Assembly (NCBI GenBank): GCA_002682825.1
Contig: NOKP01000016.1
Span: 220,591 to 284,590 of the forward strand
DNA: 64,000 nucleotides
Reading direction: 5' to 3'
DNA from: Neonectria sp. B-13
Lineage: Eukaryota > Ascomycota > Sordariomycetes > Hypocreales > Nectriaceae
Part shown: in pieces, positions 1 through 10,587 of the stretch
How positions within the stretch are numbered: position 1 is the stretch's first letter
Layout of the letters: each line of letters begins with the position of its first letter
Notes under the pieces: model-generated
The model's input: the letters and a program-made list of their open reading frames with translations, nothing else
Told to the model about the DNA's origin: nothing
The model's database searches: none
Translations under genes and position numbers: made by a program

Positions 1-2232
1 TGCCTAGTAACACAAACCAGCCGAGCCAACGCACGAATGGCACGGCAGAACCTCTCTCTCTGCCCAGGCCCAAAGATGAGGGTTCGTGATGCGCGGCCGG
101 TGCTGGTGAGTTGGAGGATGTGGTGTGGAGGCTCAGCGTTCGGGGTGGGGCCGGGGCGGTTTGGGGTTGAGTGATGGGGGGTTGCACGTTGGGGACGGTT
201 GGGACGAGGACGAGGAGGCGACTGGATGGATCTTGAGATGAAGCTGTGCGGGATCACATGGTGGCCTTGAAGTGATTCACTGCATGGTAGGTTCCGTCAG
301 GGCCTCACCAACAACGACCCAACTATGGACCTTCTCCCGTTTCACTTACATATGTCAAGGACTGCCAGGCCCTCGCACCACAATCCCACGCCGGGAGCTA
401 ACAGCCAATCAAAAGGAAACATCCAAGAGTGAAAAATGTCAAACTCGAAGCATGCGGTTGGCCTGCGGAGTTGACGTGTCTGGGGTTGACACACCGGGGA
501 GGAGATTCGCTTGAGCGGGAGCATGGCACGGCAGCGGGCTGGGCCGCTTCCGACTGGGAGGGGGATGGGATGAGCGGCAGGGGTTTCATAAGGCTGACTT
601 GCGGGTTTGTGCTCAAGGGGTTTGTCGGAGGTCTGAGTTGTGTGGATGTAAAGGCGGCAGTGGCTGGATCTGATATACCGGGGTCGAGTCCTGACAGCGG
701 GAGCAGGCTTGATGGTGGAGGGAACTGTGTCGAGGTACCTTCAATTTACGCCAAGGGAAAGAATGGTGCTGGTTAATTCTGTTGGGTCTTAAGCGCCATG
801 GATGAAGGGTTGATATATGGAAGGATGCGAAGTTGTTATTTGCGCTGAGATTAGTATTGGGTGCGAAGAAGAAGAAAGGAGTACAACAGAGCAAGCCACT
901 ATGGTTCAAGCCAGCGCATTCGTGAGAGAAGATTTAAGGGTAGTAGTAGTAGTAGTAGTAGTAGACTGGCTACAATGCTCTGTGAAGAGTGGTAAGACCG
1001 CAGAAATGGCACCTCTGGGGCACTGATACACTCTGCAACAGACGGATGTCGAGAACTTCCATGCTTAGCCTGGGTCGCATACTGTGGAGAAGAACCTGCG
1101 TCTCCTGCGGCTAGATGCAATACACTGACCAACTGTTTTCATGCGAGGTAATTAGTTTTATCTGGCGTTTCTTAACCCACGTGTCATGGGGGTTGGGTGG
1201 CAACTGGCACTGTCGAAGGGGACGGGTTGTCTGCGATGCGGTTGTGCCTGCATTCTGGAGTCGTGTTGGAATAAGATTCGGCTAGATCTGCCGACATACT
1301 GCACTTGCATAGGATCTCCTTCGCAAAGGACCCAAGGTGTGTGGCCGAGGAACGGTCTGCAGCCCTCCATCTTTTGCTCCTGTGCCCAGTCCAACACGAC
1401 ATCGGGCATCTCCAAGTTGCGAGCTCGCACCCAAGGAAGCACACCTTGAGGCCCCCTCCCTCCCTCCAATGCTGGTTCCTGGCATGAGAGGCAGCCACCG
1501 TAGCAGCCAACGCAACCAACAGGAGTAGCAGTAGCACTCGCTGCAGGAGACACGGCGCGGTGTGCGACCTCCCCCAACCGAGCCAAACAGCGCAGAGTGC
1601 CTGGACGCGAGAGCGCACGCAAGATCAGCAAGCTGAGCCTGGCCTACATACAATGAAACGCGGGGGCTGACGGCGACGGCGACGGTTTGCTGTTGGGTCG
1701 ACGCTCGTGTTTATGGCCTGAGACAAAGGCGACGTGCATGCTGCAGGTCGGGATAACTTCCCGAGAACTATTGACGGAGATCGGAGGGCGGAAGACGTCT
1801 TCTCGCGTATCGATGGGTAGTTGCTGCGAAGGGGACTTTTTATTGACCCGTGCGACTTAACTTGGCCTCCACTACGTTGTTTCTATTTCCATCTTTTGTC
1901 GTTAGTTACGGCATCTTGCGCTCGCTGTGACGTGGAGCACTCCCGCAGTTCCACTCCTGCCATGGCCCCCGGGATCATCCCGCAAGGCGTCGTATCTGCA
2001 CCATCATGGGACATGGGTCGTGACCCTAGGGCTGTCGACGCGCCACTTCGGGTTCGCTGCATCGAGCAGCGTTTGCGAGAACATGGGTTCGGCTGCACTG
2101 AATCAAAGCAGACTCCAGATACTTGTATATAACTGATGGTGGCAACGCCTCGAGTCGATCGCGAGAACTAGTGTCCGGGACAAGCATTGCAATAAGACGA
2201 CGCTAGCTTGATACGATTGAACACCGACCATC
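1..2232. other. Gene-free left edge and promoter of the FAD oxidase
   Basis: GC-rich sequence with only short overlapping open frames on both strands, none with a recognisable domain or a consistent exon chain. It contains a perfect (GTA)8 microsatellite at about 940-963. The right end is presumably the promoter and 5' leader of the gene starting at 2233. I cannot exclude a 3' UTR or the end of a gene lying outside the window. Confidence 0.5.
940..963. repeat. (GTA)8 microsatellite
   Basis: Eight uninterrupted GTA triplets in non-coding sequence. Confidence 0.9.
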
Positions 2233-3830
2233 ATGATCGACACCCTTCCCCTGCAGCGGGCGGCGTATCTCGTGCTCTGCCTCTTTTCGGCCTTGTCCGT
2301 CGCCAGCGTCGTCCTCACCAGACGGGATGCCCTGACGGCCTGTCTCGCCGACGCCGACGTGCCGTTCTCGCGCAAGAACTCGACCGAGTGGACCCAGGAG
2401 ACCACGCCCTACAACCTCCGGCTGCCTTACACACCCGCTGCCGTGGCGATCCCGACCTGCGTGACCCATATCAAGGCGGCCGTGGCGTGCGGGATCAAGA
2501 ATGACGTGCGTGTGAGTGCCAAGGGCGGCGGCCACGGATACGCGTCGTTTGCGTTCGGTGGCGAAGACGGCCATCTTGTGATTGCGCTGGATCGCATGGA
2601 CAAGGTCACTCTCGGTGAGGACGGCACGGCGAAGGTGCAACCTGGCGCAAGACTCGGCCATGTTGCCGTGGAGCTGTTCAACCAGGGGCGCAGGGCCATC
2701 GCTCACGGATCGTGCCCAGGGTAAGTCATCCCTCCCCTTGGAGATGTAGTTTTTCGTAAGCTGACCGTACAGTGTCGGCGTCTCTGGCCACGTCTTGCAC
2801 GGTGGCTATGGCTTCGCATCACGCACCCACGGCCTCACCTTGGACTGGCTGATCGGCGCAAAGGTCGTCCTCGCCGACGGGTCGCTCGTCCACTGCTCCG
2901 CGACCGAGCACCAAGACTTGTTCTGGGCGCTTCGCGGCGCGGGCTCGTCCTTTGGCATCGTCGCAGAACTCGAATTCAACACCTTCGAGGCACCCGGCCA
3001 AGTCACCCCCTTCAACATAGAGCTCGACTGGACCAAGAACGAGGCCGTCGCGGGCATCAAAGCCCTGCAGGACATCGCTCTCGAGGCTCCCACGGAGCTG
3101 AACATGCAGATTTACATGGGCGCCACGGGGCAGACTATCCAGGGCGTGTACTACGGAGACCGCAACGGGCTCAACGCAGCGCTCAAGCCTTTGCTGGATG
3201 ATCTTGATACGCAGATCACCGAGGCGAGCACGATGGGGTGGATTGAGGGCCTGGAGCATTTCGCCGACGGCACGGATCTTGATCAAACGTTCCCATACAA
3301 CCAGGTACGTTGAAGCGCCCGGTCGGGAGGATGGGACTAACAGCTCGCAGCATAGCACCTTTTACAAAACCAGTCTGATGACGCATGCTCTCAGCCACTC
3401 CCAGATCGACTCGTTCATGACGGCTCTCTTCGCCAACATCAACGACGCCTCGGCACGCCATTCCTGGTACGTGCTCCTGGACCTCCACGGCGGCGACAAC
3501 TCAGCCATCGCCTCGGTCTCGCCATCCGAGACGGCGTACGTCCACCGCGACAAGCTGCTGCTGTACCAGTTCTCCGACCGCGGGTCCGACGGCGAGTACC
3601 CCGAAGAAGGGTTCGCCCTTCTCAAGGGGTTCAGGGAGAGCGTCACCAAGTCCATGGCCGACGGGGAGTGGGGCATGTACGCGAACTACGTGGACGCAGA
3701 ATTGGATTCCGAGACTGCGCAGAAGCTGTACTGGGGAGGGAACCTCGCGAGACTGAGGCGGGCCAAGTCCGTCTTGGACCCGGAGGAGGTTTTCTGGAAC
3801 CCTCAAGGGGTTCGGCCCATCAAAGAATGA
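2233..3830 (+). CDS. Secreted FAD-linked oxidoreductase (berberine bridge enzyme / glucooligosaccharide oxidase family)
   Basis: Three exons: 2233-2720, 2773-3304, 3351-3830 (introns of 52 and 46 nt, gtaagt...acag and gtacgt...gcag), giving 499 aa, the usual family length. Residues 1-23 form a hydrophobic signal peptide, so the enzyme is probably secreted. The FAD_binding_4 domain shows KGGGHGYASFAFGG with His101 and GSCPGVGVSGH with Cys161, the two residues that bind FAD covalently in bicovalent members. It ends in a BBE domain with YWGGNLARLRRAK and FWNPQGVRPI. Family members oxidise sugars, alcohols or alkaloid intermediates with O2, releasing H2O2; the substrate cannot be read from sequence. 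No biosynthetic partner genes lie next to it. The first intron splits the GSCPG/VGVSGH motif, which confirms the splice. Codon use is strongly GC3-biased, unlike genes right of 20 kb. Confidence 0.93.
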
Positions 3831-4289
3831 CGGGATGATTGTAGAACCCTAACAGTCGTTGCAAGATTGTGTAGAGAATGCGAACTGCGTTATCCGCTGT
3901 CTTGTTGTTCCATATGGGAGCATTGACATCACTGAGAGTAGCCGGCAACTCTTCCAGGGGTGAGGATGCCGTAATTAATACCAAGGGCGACTTATATACT
4001 ATCTGCGGGGTCACAGGGCGTCAACCTAGGGTGAGTTTCAGATTCATCTGGATTAGGGAACCTGTCGCAGGGCGCCCTACGGTATGTCTCGGGTGCAGCT
4101 CAATTAGCAGCGTCGTCAATTAAGACTGGCCCGCGCCCCCGGGAATTGTCCCGCATCACCAAGACGGACGTCGACAACTGGCAAGCAAACCGAATCAGGA
4201 ACAGCCGCTATCTCCAAGATGTGACGGCAAAGCCATGGCCCTGGGGGATTCAGGTCTAGATCCTCAGTGTAGAAGGCTGTGGGCGCCAT
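3831..4289. other. Intergenic, 3' region of the FAD oxidase
   Basis: No gene seen. The sequence leads into the ankyrin relic; its last part may be further decayed ankyrin sequence that can no longer be recognised. Confidence 0.4.
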
Positions 4290-4738
4290 AGCCTGCAGTT
4301 AAGAGCGGTGTCAAGGTCGGCCTCAAAGACGTAGATTGACGAATAGCGCTGCATCATGTCACCAAGCATCTTCACCTAGACGTAGCGAACCTCCTCGTAG
4401 AGCGTGGTGCTCGTGTCTCCATTGAGGACATGGTCGGCTTGACGCCAATTAATCTACCAATTCGACATGGTGAGAAAGCCTCTGAGTTCATCCAGAATCA
4501 CATGGGCGATCTAACGCTCAACATCAGCCGAAGGCCGTCCTTGGTTGCTGCTAGTCCACGCAAATCCGGGAATCAGGGTGCCACGATGGCCAGAAACGCC
4601 ATCTCCGGGTCGTGGATTGGTCACTATGAGTACCTCTCCTGGGCAGAGGGCCGAAGAGGCGCTTTATCGATTGAGATCCCAGCGGAGCCGCGTCAGGGAT
4701 TGGAAGAAAGTACTCTCTCAAACACGGATGTGGATTAA
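4290..4738 (+). pseudogene. Ankyrin-repeat protein relic
   Basis: From 4340 one frame reads RIALHHV, then HLHLDVANLLVERGARVSIED and GLTPINLPIRHG, an ankyrin repeat (TALHxA..GHLxVxxLLLxxGA..N..D..GxTPL) followed by the start of the next. Directly upstream the same frame reads KSGVKVGLKDVD, which fits the end of a preceding repeat, but a TGA at 4337-4339 and a TAG just before interrupt it. The frame then stays open with no known domain to a stop at 4738. No start codon, no splice signals that bypass the stops and no second repeat were found. I read it as the decayed 3' remnant of an ankyrin protein; a rapidly evolving real exon is less likely. It lies 280 nt from the 3' end of the convergent kinase-like gene. 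Confidence 0.6.
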
Positions 4739-5015
4739 GTTGGGAGTTTCCAGTTCCTTGGTTTTGTTGACTCATTCGGCACAGTTTGGTTCGTGAAATC
4801 GTATGAGAGACTTGCATGGCTGTGTCGCGGGCAGTTAGATGTAGAGAAAGGAAGGCCGAGGCGAACTTAGGGAAGCAATAGAGAGTTATGGCTTGGGGCT
4901 TTTCAATAATGATTGTGCCTACATCTGTGTCGATATGATTTTAGAACGTTTCTTTCCATTGCTTCCTCTTTCTTCGGGCTTTGAGCGGTCCTAGGAAAAT
5001 AAAAGGATTGTCCAT

Positions 5016-6088
5016 CTATTTGCTCCTTCCTTTTGTTGGCTCCCAGTCATCAATAGTGCAAAATGCATCAAGGTATCCCAAAGAATGAGCATCGGAGCGG
5101 TCTACCGCACCTTTCACATCTTTTCCCTCCACAACGAGCCCATAGCGATAGAACAAACCAGCCATCCTTGCTGTTTGAATGAGTTCCAAATCAACTCTCG
5201 AGGCATCTGGTGCTTCAGCCCGAAACGTTTGCCAAAAGAGATCCTCAAGCTCGTGGCGATTGTCATAGTAGTGCCAGCCTCTAGAATCCATAAAGCCAAG
5301 AGTATTCTCAAACCCCCACAAGGAAAGACCAAAAGGAAGAATTCTCGCCTCAGCCCAGTCAACAACCCCTGTAAGATTCCCCGATTCAGGGTCTACTAGG
5401 AGATTCATTTCACAAAGGTCTCCATGGCTAAGCACAAGAGGAAGTGCTCCAGAGAAAAGCGATGGGAGTCTTTCATAAACCCTATTCAAGTTGGGTAAAA
5501 ATTGAGATGGCAACGATTGAGAAAGAATATCAAAATTAGAGCGGAACTCTGCAAGGAGGGCAGCCACTTCATCTAGGCTTAACTGCTGCTGGCAGTTCCA
5601 TGACTGTGCGAAGTATCTGCTCAGGTTAGCCAAGGTTGACATGAAGTAGTTACCATTTAGACATACTTTGCAAAGTCTTTCACAGTATTGCACTGCCGCG
5701 ATGTAGAGTCTGGCGGCTGAATTGTCGAGGTATTGCGTGCCATAATATAAGCAGTTCCAGGGAGGGTATCCATCTCATAAACATGAAGCGGTTGTGGTTG
5801 GCCAACTGTTCCGTGATACCGACAGCTGGCCACGAATTGTGGATGTACTGCCTTCGCTAGATTGATCATACTAATGTCAAAACCAGAGTCCTGTGTTCGA
5901 AACTGAAAGATTGTAGACTTGTTTTTCCCGGCCGTTAATGTATAGCTGAATGTTCCCTGGATTGGTACAGGATCGAGCGGCCCACCAGCATGAAGAAGAG
6001 CAAAGTTATCACATTGCTGCCTGGTTGCTGTCGTATTTGATTCGAAGAATGAACTGATTGCAGCGTCGAGGCTGTATATTGCACTCAT
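5016..6088 (-). CDS. Aminoglycoside phosphotransferase (APH)-family kinase-like protein
   Basis: Two exons, 6088-5667 and 5616-5016, joined across a 50-nt intron (gtatgt...gagcag, phase 2), give 340 aa. The C-terminal half has the APH/choline-kinase hallmark: LVLSHGDLCEMNLLV (catalytic loop HGDxxxxN) followed by GVVDWAEA (metal-binding Asp, the DFG equivalent). The N-terminal half contains an AYIMAR strand and weakly resembles the nucleotide-binding lobe. In fungi these proteins form a large expanded family of uncharacterised small-molecule kinases, and antibiotic resistance should not be inferred. The protein has no signal peptide or membrane segment, so it is probably cytosolic. It is more AT-rich than the flanking genes and stands alone, with an ankyrin relic behind it. 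Confidence 0.85.
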
Positions 6089-8915
6089 TTTGATGGTGTT
6101 AAAGAGCGGTGAGTTCCCAGGTGGTAAAATAATGTTGGTTGTGGTTTACTTTATTGGTTCTACGAGGTTCTCTTCCACGTGACATTCAGTTTGTGGATAG
6201 ATTTCGCTAATACAATACATCACACGAAGGAATCATTGCGACGCCCAGGACTGACATGCGACTACTTTGGCGAGAGTTGAACTGTAGATGGAAAGGCCGA
6301 CGGGGGAGTCGTGTCCGCTGGAGTACCAATTATCCGTGGATCTGGTCGAGCCAGCGGCGACAGACTGGGCACCCAAGTTTTGACCAAGGCCAGAGCACGG
6401 AGGCCGACGCCGGAGAACCTTCCACGTTGACCTTGACACCTCCGGGATCGAGCTTCGGATCGCTATGGAGACATTCCCGTCCCGATTCAACGACCAACCC
6501 GGTGATAAGTGGGGCCCGCGGGGATTTCCCGGACGGATAATCGGAGGGCCGTAGTAGCGGTTGTCGATGGCGAGGAATTCTCCGATTTGGATGTAGACTA
6601 GCCCATGCTGACCTGGGCGCTGGGCACGAATGTCATTTCCCTCTGTTGACGGGCTTGGAGAGTTGGAGTACGGCGGCGCACCTGGTTGGGGGACTCGAAA
6701 TTGGAGAAGGCGGAATTGGAGATAATACTACGTAACTTTGCAACGCACAGAGGAGCGACGGAGGGTGAGTGAATGTCTAAGAACAACCAATCTCGCTGCA
6801 GTTTAGGAAGAAATAACGTCATCTTATTGTTCGTGCGGGTGCATTGGCTGCTGGATGGACGTCCCGTCGATCCAAAGTCACGGGACGGCTTGATCGTCGC
6901 AACAAAAGTCCTCCAAAAAGCTTCGCCTACTCCGCCACAACGGCTAATCTCCTCTCGTCCTTGTCCTTGTCTCCCCCCAAATACACTAGTGCCAGCCATA
7001 AGCAAGGGATGGCCCCCAAAGCGCGGGGATTATGCTCCTTCTGGAAAGCTCGATGCATCTCGCATGTCCCGGCTTGTGGTTAAATGGCCGAACTGCCGTA
7101 GTTCCGTCGAACCGCGTTGATCGCCAACACCAACAGCCAACCACTAGGAGGATTTCGCACGCGACAGGCCCCCCCGCGGGGGGAGGGCACTAGAAACAGC
7201 AGGATTGTCCGGCCAGGGGTGCCGGAAAGGGGTAGTCTCGAGAATCGCCCACGAGCATTTGCTGGCCACGCTGATTTGACCTTACCAGGCTGGGAAGTTG
7301 AGGGGAAGATAGCCATCGAGATGATCTCTTTAGCATGCTGTGTGTACTGTCGGCAGATGCCATCGGCTGACCGAATCTTGAACCTGTTTGACGACGACTG
7401 CAGGTTTAGTGGGCGGGGGATGCTCTGCACGGAGTGAGGCCTTGCGGGCTGACGGCATGGTGGTCGTCATCGTATACCATCCTTTTCGGGGGTTCTTTGT
7501 TCAATCCAATGTCGTCGTGAAACCGCCTGGCTGACGCCATGTATGTCCGACCGGATACGACGCTGTCCGTGCAGCAGTAATTAGCCTCTCAACAAGTGCC
7601 ACGGCGTTGGTCCGGGGGTGCGAAAGGACTGTTGGGTTGGTTGGATGCATGGATGCATGCAGGGAAGCAGTTAATAAAACCGATGTCTGAAGTTTTCATG
7701 TGCGTGCGGACTCGAGATTGAATAAGTCGTAACTCCACGTCGCAACTTTTGTTTGCCCGCTGCGCGGAGACGCGGAGATAGTCATTTTGGCTGACACTTT
7801 AGCGCTGAGCAAGCAACAGACTTCGGTAATAAGCTTAAATGTCCCCCAGTATCTTAGTGCCGATGATCAGATTCGATACTGTGAGCTAAAAGCGACCTCT
7901 GGGACCTGTTCAACTTCTCGGGGTGTCTGCATCGGAATCCGGAGGTGCATTGCAGCGACGTAGATAGGCCACCGTCCGTATTCATCGGCAAAGGGCCATG
8001 CGTGTGCCGCGTCAGCTACAGCCTGACAATCTGACGCTCCCAGGTGTCACAGCCGAAGAGGTGGCTTTCGGTCAAAATGAGAGACACGGGAAGGGGCAGT
8101 CTTCGGATAAAGAAAACGGCATGGTGACGTGCGCAATGTTTCAGCAGATATGCGGCGTCGCTGCTTATTTTCCTCCAATATACTTCGTATGAACGACAAA
8201 GGTCCGAGATGCTCACCGACGCCACGGGAGCCAACAAGCAAACCACACCCGCTCAGCCTGCAGATCGGAATGCCCCTCCGTGCCGTCATAGCCGTGGCTT
8301 AACCAAGCGCATGCCATTCCTCCTGCCCAACCTGCGCACCTAATTTGCGTCCTCCGCTCTGGCTCTGGACATCCCGGCTCGTGCGTCTTTTCGCAACAAA
8401 TACTACGTCTGCGGCGGCCTTCACCGTAGAGCCAAACCCTGTGCGACTAGCCTCGACAATCTGTGCGTTGATCGGTGCCCCCGAATGGGGAGGTGAATGC
8501 CATGGTCCCAGTAGGTATCTGTCTGTTGGTCTCCCGAGCTGTCGGAGTGTGCGTGCGACGGCGATTGTCCCGAGGGGCGGTGGTGTGTGTTACCGGTTCG
8601 CTGGGCGGCGGCGGGTACGAGGATTTTCTGGACTATGGCAACACGAAGCATGGGGAAGCGCTCGACTTTTTTTCTCTCTCAAGAGTTGAGGTTCAATTTA
8701 ATTTATAAACCAGGTAAAACTTTACTTTAAAGGCCCTGTATCCAGTCTTTCCCCGTTCCATCGTCAAATGTATGTATGACAAAAAAGAAAAGGGCTCATA
8801 AATCCCAAAGGCCCTGGTCCCATAGCGGCATTATCCAAAAAGCAAGCCGCTCCAGCTCAATATGTACACAACAAGTTCCGTGACACAATTCTCCCCCTTG
8901 CAAGACGCTGCTCGC
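6089..8915. other. 2.8-kb intergenic region
   Basis: Upstream of the APH-like gene and downstream of the MFS gene. The open frames here are short, overlap on both strands and lack domains. Visible structure: a GC-palindromic tract (seven C, GC, six G) near 7169-7183 and a doubled GGATGCAT near 7640-7660. No RNA gene recognised. Confidence 0.45.
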
Positions 8916-10587
8916 TTAGTAGGTGTATCGGAAGAAGGTGGCGTTGTCGCCGCTGTCCTGCTCCATCTCCTTCTCGGCGCGGGTGTAGTCGCTCGGGGCC
9001 TTGTGGGTCAGGTCGCGGCGGGCGTTCTCGCGGCGCAGGTAGAAGGTCATGAAGATGCTGAGGAGGCAGCTCATGCCAGTGGTGGCCAGGAGGGTGGCGT
9101 GGCCGGACTTGTAGTGGGGGAGGTCGTCCTTGCGGTAGACGAAGCCGGCGACGGCGCCGCCGAGGTTGCCGAAGCCGACGTGCATGGCGATGCCGACACC
9201 GCGCTTCAGGGAGCCGCCGATGTTGTTGCCGTTCCAGGCGACGCCTTGGGGAACGTTGGGGTAGATGCCCGAGGTGACCAGGAAGCAAGCGACGTACTTG
9301 GCACCGTCGCTCTCAGAGGCGAGAAGGATAGCGAAGCCAATCATGCTGGGATATATGTTAGCGTTGGATCTTGGGGGCAAAGAAGATGGGCTACTCACGC
9401 GACAACACAGAAACCGATCATGTAGATACCACGCTGCCCGTGCCTATCGGCCAAGTAGCCACCGCCAACGGTGAACAGGCAGGCGACGACGTAGGGAGGG
9501 ACGGTCATGAGCTGGGCCACCTCGTTGGTGTACCCGAGGCTGGCGACGATGCTGGGAAGGAAGATGGAGATGGAGTACAGGGGGGTGTAGATGCCGATGG
9601 TGATGAGCATGTGAAGGTAGATCTTCCAGTCGAGGAAGGCATCCTTCATGAACTGGGTCTTGAAGGCGTCAGACAGGACGGATCGGTCCTCCTCGAGGCG
9701 GCGGACGACCTCCTTGCGTTCGGTGTCGTTGAGGAACTTGGCAGTGTCGGGGTAGTCGTACATGACGAAGTAGGCGGCGAAGGCGCAGATAAGGGTGAGG
9801 AGACCCTCGAGGATGAAGATCCAGGCCCAGCCGTTGAGGTTACCCATGCCGTCCATCTCCATGATGCCGCGGGCGAGGAGACCGCCAAAGGCACCAGCAG
9901 CAGTGGCAGCAGAGAAGAAGATGGCCATGCGGAGACCGCACTCGTGGCGCTTATACCACATGGTGATGCTGTCCAGGTTAGCTTCCGTTTGCTATCGCAG
10001 AGGGTTTGGTTTAGGAAACATACTAGTAGGTGATACCGGGGAAAAGACCGCCCTCGGAGAGACCCAGGGCCATTCGCACGCCGAGGAGACCCTTGAAGTT
10101 GTGGACGGCGCCCATTGTCATGGTCATGGCGGCCCAGGCGATCATGATGGAGGGGATCCAGATCGACGGGCGGAAGCGCTTCATGGCGATATTGGAGGGG
10201 ATCTCAGCGAGGACGTAGAAGGGAAAGAAAATGGAGACGGCAATCTGATGGATGGGTTAGTGTCGGTTGGTGTCATGGATGGATGGATGGATAGAGGGCA
10301 AAGCTTACGTTGTAGTCCCACTTGCCCGTCATGTTGAGATCTGCCTCGAGACCGGCGAGCTTGGCGTTGCCGATGTTGGCACGATCGAGGAAGGAGAGCA
10401 GGTAGAGCAGGGCGAGGAAGGGCAGCAGCTTTTTGTCCATCTTGCGAAGAAGGCGGGTGGTGGTCTTCGCGTCAAAGACCTCGTCGGAGGCATCCTCGTG
10501 CAGTGAGACAGCCTTGTCGTAGTCGACCTTGTCCATGGAGGACGAGTCGTTGTTGACGTGCTCCGTCTTGGAGTCGTGGTGCAGCAT
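8916..10587 (-). CDS. MFS transporter, allantoate permease / anion:cation symporter family
   Basis: Four exons, 10587-10309, 10244-10024, 9968-9399 and 9345-8916, with introns of 64, 55 and 53 nt, give 499 aa. After a roughly 60-residue cytosolic tail comes KLLPFLALLYLLSFLDRANIG, the first membrane segment with the DRxN motif of the Dal5/Tna1 family. Later signatures include FPFYVLAEIPSN, LGLSEGGLFPGITYY, and C-terminal QGVAWNGNNIGG and GNLGGAVAGF. About 12 membrane segments are expected. Relatives import allantoate, nicotinate, pantothenate, biotin precursors or other organic anions by proton symport at the plasma membrane; the substrate is unresolved. The second intron splits the TYYITMWYKRHE motif between membrane segments 4 and 5, supporting the model. 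Intron 1 contains a short (ATGG)n run. No clustered enzyme is adjacent, and the upstream gap is unusually long. Confidence 0.93.

Noticed and set aside
6233..8708. Open frames of 60-135 codons between the APH-like and MFS genes
   Set aside because: No domain and no phase-consistent exon chain; they overlap in several frames.
8862..10337. Long plus-strand frames opposite the MFS transporter
   Set aside because: Antisense shadows caused by GC3-rich codons; the minus-strand exons carry all the transporter motifs.
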